A stretch of DNA of 64,000 bases from Kibdelosporangium sp040675465 (lineage in GTDB: Bacteria > Actinomycetota > Actinomycetes > Mycobacteriales > Pseudonocardiaceae): positions 124,001-188,000 of the forward strand of contig NZ_JBFAPA010000022.1 of assembly GCF_040675465.1 (NCBI RefSeq), read 5' to 3'. This document shows, piece by piece, positions 60,661 through 64,000 of the stretch. The notes beneath the pieces were generated by a model. It saw nothing but the letters and a program-made list of their open reading frames with translations, was not told where the DNA came from and did not search any database. Each line of letters begins with the position of its first letter. Position 1 is the stretch's first letter. Made by a program: the position numbers and the translations under genes.

Positions 60661-60709
60661 CCTCGTGAGTGGTTTTGGCCCGTTAGCACGGCCGAACCCA
60701 CTCACGAGG
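60661..60709 (+). terminator. long hairpin with CTCGTGAGTG arms
   Basis: CCTCGTGAGTGG (60661-60672) pairs perfectly with CCACTCACGAGG (60698-60709). The loop can pair further (GGCC.CGT with ACG.GCC), giving a 49-base hairpin. It starts 6 bases after the stop and ends 23 bases before the next ATG. Confidence 0.7.
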
Positions 60710-60732
60710 CCTGAGCTGGAGGTTTACGAAAG

Positions 60733-61581
60733 ATGACCACCTCTCGGCGCGGGTTCCTGCGGCTGGCCGCCGGGTCTGGCGTGGTCGTCGGCGGTATGAC
60801 GGCGGGTGTGGCGGCGGCGGACCCGCCGCTGCACTCCGTGCCGCCGGACCACATCGGCATCCAGCTGTACACCGTCCGTGACATCATGGCGACCGATCCA
60901 CAAGGGACACTCAACGCGCTCGGCCGGATCGGCTACGCGACAGTAGGCGTCAGCGGCCTCTATGGACACACCCCGGCGGCGTTCCGGGACATGCTCGACA
61001 CGGCCGGCCTGCGGGCCGTGCTCACCCACACCAGCTGGGACGCGATGCTCGCGAACGTCCAGCGTGAGCTGGAGATCGCCCGCATCCTCGGCGTGCGCTA
61101 CGTCGTGGTCCCGTCACTGCCGGGGAGCCTGCGCAACGTCGCCGGGTACCGGAATGCGGCCGCCGCATTCTCGTCCTGGGGTGAGAAATGTCGCAGCGCC
61201 GGCCTGAAGTTCCTGTTCCACAACCACAACGTCGACTTCGTGAAGGCCGATGGCAAGGTGCTGTACGACATCCTGCTCGACGAGACCGACCCGCGGTTGG
61301 TCAACTTCGAGCTGGACCTGTACTGGATCATCGCGGGCGGTTACGACCCGGTGCCGTACTTCGACCGCTACCCAGGGCGGTTCCCGGTGTTCCACGTGAA
61401 GGACCGGGCCGCCAACGGGTCCTTCGAGGACCTCGGCCGCGGCACGATCGACTTCCCCCGGATCTTCGCTCGGTACGCCCAATCGGGCATCCGGGAGTAC
61501 GTCGTCGAACACGACACTCCGCCGATTCCGCTCGTCACCGCCGCACGCGGCCACGACTATCTGGTGGCTGTTCGCTTCTAG
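60733..61581 (+). CDS. Tat-exported sugar phosphate isomerase/epimerase-like protein
   Basis: The product has 282 residues. A Tat leader (SRRGFLRLAAGSGVVVGGM) is followed by a xylose-isomerase-like TIM barrel. Landmarks: IGIQLYTVRDIM, HTSWDAML, the metal/catalytic FLFHNHNVDF, NFELDLYWI, and FHVKDRAANGSFEDLGRGTI. Members interconvert or epimerise sugars; exported ones with Tat leaders are common beside ThuA and GFO/IDH oxidoreductases. It lies between two PQQ-type sugar dehydrogenase genes, so a role in extracellular sugar processing is likely. Confidence 0.88.
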   Translation: MTTSRRGFLRLAAGSGVVVGGMTAGVAAADPPLHSVPPDHIGIQLYTVRDIMATDPQGTLNALGRIGYATVGVSGLYGHTPAAFRDMLDTAGLRAVLTHTSWDAMLANVQRELEIARILGVRYVVVPSLPGSLRNVAGYRNAAAAFSSWGEKCRSAGLKFLFHNHNVDFVKADGKVLYDILLDETDPRLVNFELDLYWIIAGGYDPVPYFDRYPGRFPVFHVKDRAANGSFEDLGRGTIDFPRIFARYAQSGIREYVVEHDTPPIPLVTAARGHDYLVAVRF

Positions 61582-61595
61582 CGCAACTCCTGACT

Positions 61596-61634
61596 CCGGA
61601 AGGCCGCGCCAATCCGCCTGGCGCGGCCTTCCGG
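61596..61634 (+). terminator. intrinsic terminator
   Basis: A perfect 15-base stem (CCGGAAGGCCGCGCC / GGCGCGGCCTTCCGG) with a 9-base loop lies 14 bases after the isomerase stop. The G+C-rich stem without a T-run is common for actinobacterial terminators. Confidence 0.8.
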
Positions 61635-61749
61635 GCCTGCCCGAAATGTCAGTCCGCTGTGAAACACTCTCCGGCACTGTGGCGATCCACAGGGTGAATG
61701 ATCCGGTCATCGGTGCGCACCGGTTCTGGGGGAAGCAGGAGGGCTGAAG

Positions 61750-64000
61750 ATGCGGCACATCCGTGCCTTGATGAAGATCACCGCGGTCGGTGCGCTGACC
61801 GCGGCGACGCTGGCGGTCCCGGTGGTGACGCCCGCCGTCGCCGCCCCGGCGCTGCCGACCGGTTTCATCCTGCAGGACGACAGCGCGATCGCGATCGGCA
61901 AGGCCGGCCAGGTGAACTGGGTGCCCAAGACCGGCACCCCGCGCACGCTCGGCACCATCGCGGTGACGAACAAGAACGACCTCGGCCTGGTCGGCGTCGC
62001 CGTCGCGCCCGACTTCGCCACGTCGCGGACCATCTACACGACGTACGCCACCGCGGCCGCGGGGCCGCCGTGGACGTTGCGGCTCAGCCGCTGGCAGGTG
62101 AGCGTCGACGGCGCGGGGGCGCCGACCGGCCTGCAGAACGAGACCCCGATCCTGGAGACCACGGCGGACTCCGACGCGCACGCGATGACCACGGTCCTCG
62201 CCCCCGACGACGGCACGCTGTGGGTGAGCATCGGCGACGGCGCCAGCTACGCCGGGGCGGACCAGCAGGCGTTCCGCGTGCAGAACATCGACGACCCGCA
62301 CGGCAAGGTGCTGCACATCAGGACCGACGGCACCGGTGTCCCGACGAACCCGTTCTACCAGGCGGGCAACCCGGGTTCGGTGCGCAGCAAGGTGTACGCG
62401 TACGGCTTCCGCAGCCCGTTCCGGTTCAGCGTGGATGCGGCCACCGGCCAGATCGCGCTCGGTGACGTCGGGTTCAACCGCACGGAGGAGGTCGACCTGG
62501 TCGGCCCGGGCCAGAACTTCGGCTGGCCGTGCTGGGAGGGCCCGGACCGCACCGTGGAGTACATCAACTTCGCCGAGTGCGGCACCTCCACCACGGTGAA
62601 CCCGATCTTCAGCTACCCACACCCGTACGGCAACTCCGTCACCGGCGGTGTCGTCTACAAGGGATCGTCCTATCCGGACGATTACAAGGGCCGGTACTTC
62701 TTCGGCGACTACGTGGCCAACCGGATCTGGACGATGCGCTTCAACGGCGCGGGCAACGTGCTCACCCAGCCCGAGCAGGACGGGTTCGCCCAGGACATCG
62801 GCGGCCCGGTCAGGTTCCAGAGCATGCCGAGCAACGGCGACATCGTGTACGCGGACATTCTGTCCCGCACCCTGCGCCGGATCACCTGGGCGCCGGGCAA
62901 CGCGGCCCCGCAGGCGGTGCCGAAGGCGACCGTCGACCCCGACCACCGCACGGTGTCCTTCGACGCGACCGCGTCCACCGACCCGAACGGCGACCCGCTG
63001 ACCTACAAGTGGGACTTCGGTGACGGCACCACCGGCACGGGCCCGACGACGAGCCGCACCTACGGCCCGGGTGACACGTTCACCGCCAAGCTCACCGCGA
63101 CGGACCCGTTGGGGCTGACCGGAACCACGTCGATCGTGGTCGCGCCGGGCAACCACCCGCCCGCGCTGAACCTGACCCCGCCGGACGCGGCGCACGAGTA
63201 CGCCGTCGGAGAGGTCATCCAGGCCAGTGCGACCGCGGCGGACCAGGAAGACGGCTCGTTGCAGGTGCTGTGGACCACGAACCTGGTGCACTGCGTGAGC
63301 ACCGGCGGCTGCCACCTGCACCCGAGCAGCAACCAGACCGGGCCGCAGTACTCGATGCCGTTCGAGGGCCACCCCGGCAACAGCTACCTCGAGGTGACCG
63401 CGCACGCGACCGACAGCAAGGGCACCGAGACGACGACGGTGTTCCGGGCCAAGGCGAAGCAGCGCCGGGTGACCGTGCAGACCGACACCCCGGCGGCGTT
63501 CACCATCGGTGACGAGCAGGGCACGTCCGGGCTGTTCTCGGTGGGCCAGCAGCTGACCATCGTCGCCCCGCAGGTGGCCACCGACGGCGTCGCCCAGTTC
63601 CAGAACTGGGCGGACGGGTCGGCCAACCGGACCAAGGTCATCACGGTTCCGGATGGCGACTCGGTGATCAACGTGACCTACCTGACGCCGATCGAGAAGC
63701 GCTACCAGGACGACGCCGCCCTGCGGGCCCAGCTGGGCGCGCCGGTGGGCGCGGAGCAGGGCGACTCGTTGGCCCGGTCGCAGCAGTACGCCAACGGCTA
63801 CCTGTTCTGGTCGCCGTCCGGCGGGGTGCGGTCCATGCAGGGCGACTACCTCAACGCGTACCTGGCCGTGGGCGGCGTCGCGAAGCTGGGCGTGCCCACG
63901 ACCGACGTGGTGACCAACCCGGACGGCGCCGGCACGCGGATCATGCTGTCCAAGGGCGGTGCCATCTACAAGTCGCCGAACACCCCGGCGGCGGCGCTGC
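61750..64000 (+). CDS. secreted PQQ-type sugar dehydrogenase with PKD and LGFP repeats (3' partial)
   Basis: The frame from ATG 61750 (AGGAGG at 61737-61742) runs without a stop to the window end, 750 codons. A signal peptide (about 1-32) precedes a PQQ-dependent sugar dehydrogenase propeller (about 38-380; NDLGLVGVAVAPDFATS, YGFRSPFRFSVDAATG, NFGWPCWEGPD). A PKD domain follows (about 395-475; TYKWDFGDGTTGTGPTT), then two beta-rich modules. LGFP repeats start near residue 650 (LGAPVGAEQ, KLGVPTTDVV). LGFP repeats are cell-wall/arabinogalactan-associated, so the enzyme is probably held at the cell surface. It is shorter and differently tailed than the protein at 57209. Confidence 0.85.
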   Translation, partial: MRHIRALMKITAVGALTAATLAVPVVTPAVAAPALPTGFILQDDSAIAIGKAGQVNWVPKTGTPRTLGTIAVTNKNDLGLVGVAVAPDFATSRTIYTTYATAAAGPPWTLRLSRWQVSVDGAGAPTGLQNETPILETTADSDAHAMTTVLAPDDGTLWVSIGDGASYAGADQQAFRVQNIDDPHGKVLHIRTDGTGVPTNPFYQAGNPGSVRSKVYAYGFRSPFRFSVDAATGQIALGDVGFNRTEEVDLVGPGQNFGWPCWEGPDRTVEYINFAECGTSTTVNPIFSYPHPYGNSVTGGVVYKGSSYPDDYKGRYFFGDYVANRIWTMRFNGAGNVLTQPEQDGFAQDIGGPVRFQSMPSNGDIVYADILSRTLRRITWAPGNAAPQAVPKATVDPDHRTVSFDATASTDPNGDPLTYKWDFGDGTTGTGPTTSRTYGPGDTFTAKLTATDPLGLTGTTSIVVAPGNHPPALNLTPPDAAHEYAVGEVIQASATAADQEDGSLQVLWTTNLVHCVSTGGCHLHPSSNQTGPQYSMPFEGHPGNSYLEVTAHATDSKGTETTTVFRAKAKQRRVTVQTDTPAAFTIGDEQGTSGLFSVGQQLTIVAPQVATDGVAQFQNWADGSANRTKVITVPDGDSVINVTYLTPIEKRYQDDAALRAQLGAPVGAEQGDSLARSQQYANGYLFWSPSGGVRSMQGDYLNAYLAVGGVAKLGVPTTDVVTNPDGAGTRIMLSKGGAIYKSPNTPAAAL

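Noticed and set aside
61114..63405. 763-residue minus-strand open frame
   Set aside because: Shadow of the second sugar dehydrogenase gene, whose + frame has clear domains.

Overview
The window is high-GC actinobacterial chromosome. GTG and TTG starts are common, co-transcribed genes overlap by 1-8 bases (ATGA/GTGA/TTGA junctions), and a mycothiol-dependent formaldehyde dehydrogenase gene is present. Together with the many large secreted multi-domain proteins and the LAL, SARP and PucR regulators, this points to a filamentous actinomycete, most likely family Pseudonocardiaceae (Amycolatopsis/Lentzea/Kibdelosporangium-like; inference, not shown by any marker gene). I see no rRNA, tRNA, CRISPR, integrase or transposase, so this reads as accessory/secondary-metabolism chromosome rather than a mobile island.

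Region 1 (1-7.4 kb) is a pectin/plant-polysaccharide block. Two paralogous secreted GH29-like proteins with discoidin domains flank a minus-strand pair, GH28 polygalacturonase-like then GH105 unsaturated rhamnogalacturonyl hydrolase. A LacI-type operator half lies in the divergent promoter. A near-identical but perfect palindrome sits at the start of a second secreted GH28 protein at 46.8 kb, suggesting a shared pectin regulon.

Region 2 (7.5-25.5 kb) is mixed. It has a 61-residue His/Cys-rich peptide followed by a TPR-CHAT protease-like protein with striking hairpins around its start. Then come a diverged family A DNA polymerase, an acyl-CoA synthetase, an XRE regulator, an SDR plus histidine phosphatase, a remnant of an M1 peptidase, and a QsdR-like TetR gene divergent from a two-subunit acyl-CoA dehydrogenase. 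Small TPR proteins, an AlkZ-like winged-helix protein and a class II lanthipeptide synthetase (LanM) follow.

Region 3 (25.5-38.8 kb) holds a LAL-type LuxR regulator, a wrecked AfsR/SARP pseudogene, and a PucR regulator divergent from a six-gene operon. The operon has mirror symmetry: DUF917, HyuA-like, NCS1 permease, HyuA, DUF917, ending with a GGDEF diguanylate cyclase. The first HyuA-like protein has lost its nucleotide-binding glycine motifs.

Region 4 (38.9-51.1 kb) contains a DUF4360 secreted protein and a flavoprotein. A tight five-gene minus-strand operon follows (two NADAR paralogues, GNAT, glutamate decarboxylase, CopC-like), then an MmyB-type regulator, MscR, a 22-bp tandem repeat, the second GH28 gene, a SWIM zinc-finger protein and a BON-domain/sunset-domain membrane pair.

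Region 5 (51.1-64 kb) is catabolic and sugar-oxidising. A LacI-enolase superfamily-dienelactone hydrolase operon is divergent from a NMT1-type ABC transporter across a triple AAGCGCTT operator. After it come a secreted beta-solenoid-like protein, a giant ThuA/PQQ-sugar-dehydrogenase/PKD protein, a Tat-exported sugar isomerase-like protein and a second PQQ-type sugar dehydrogenase with PKD and LGFP repeats that runs off the window.
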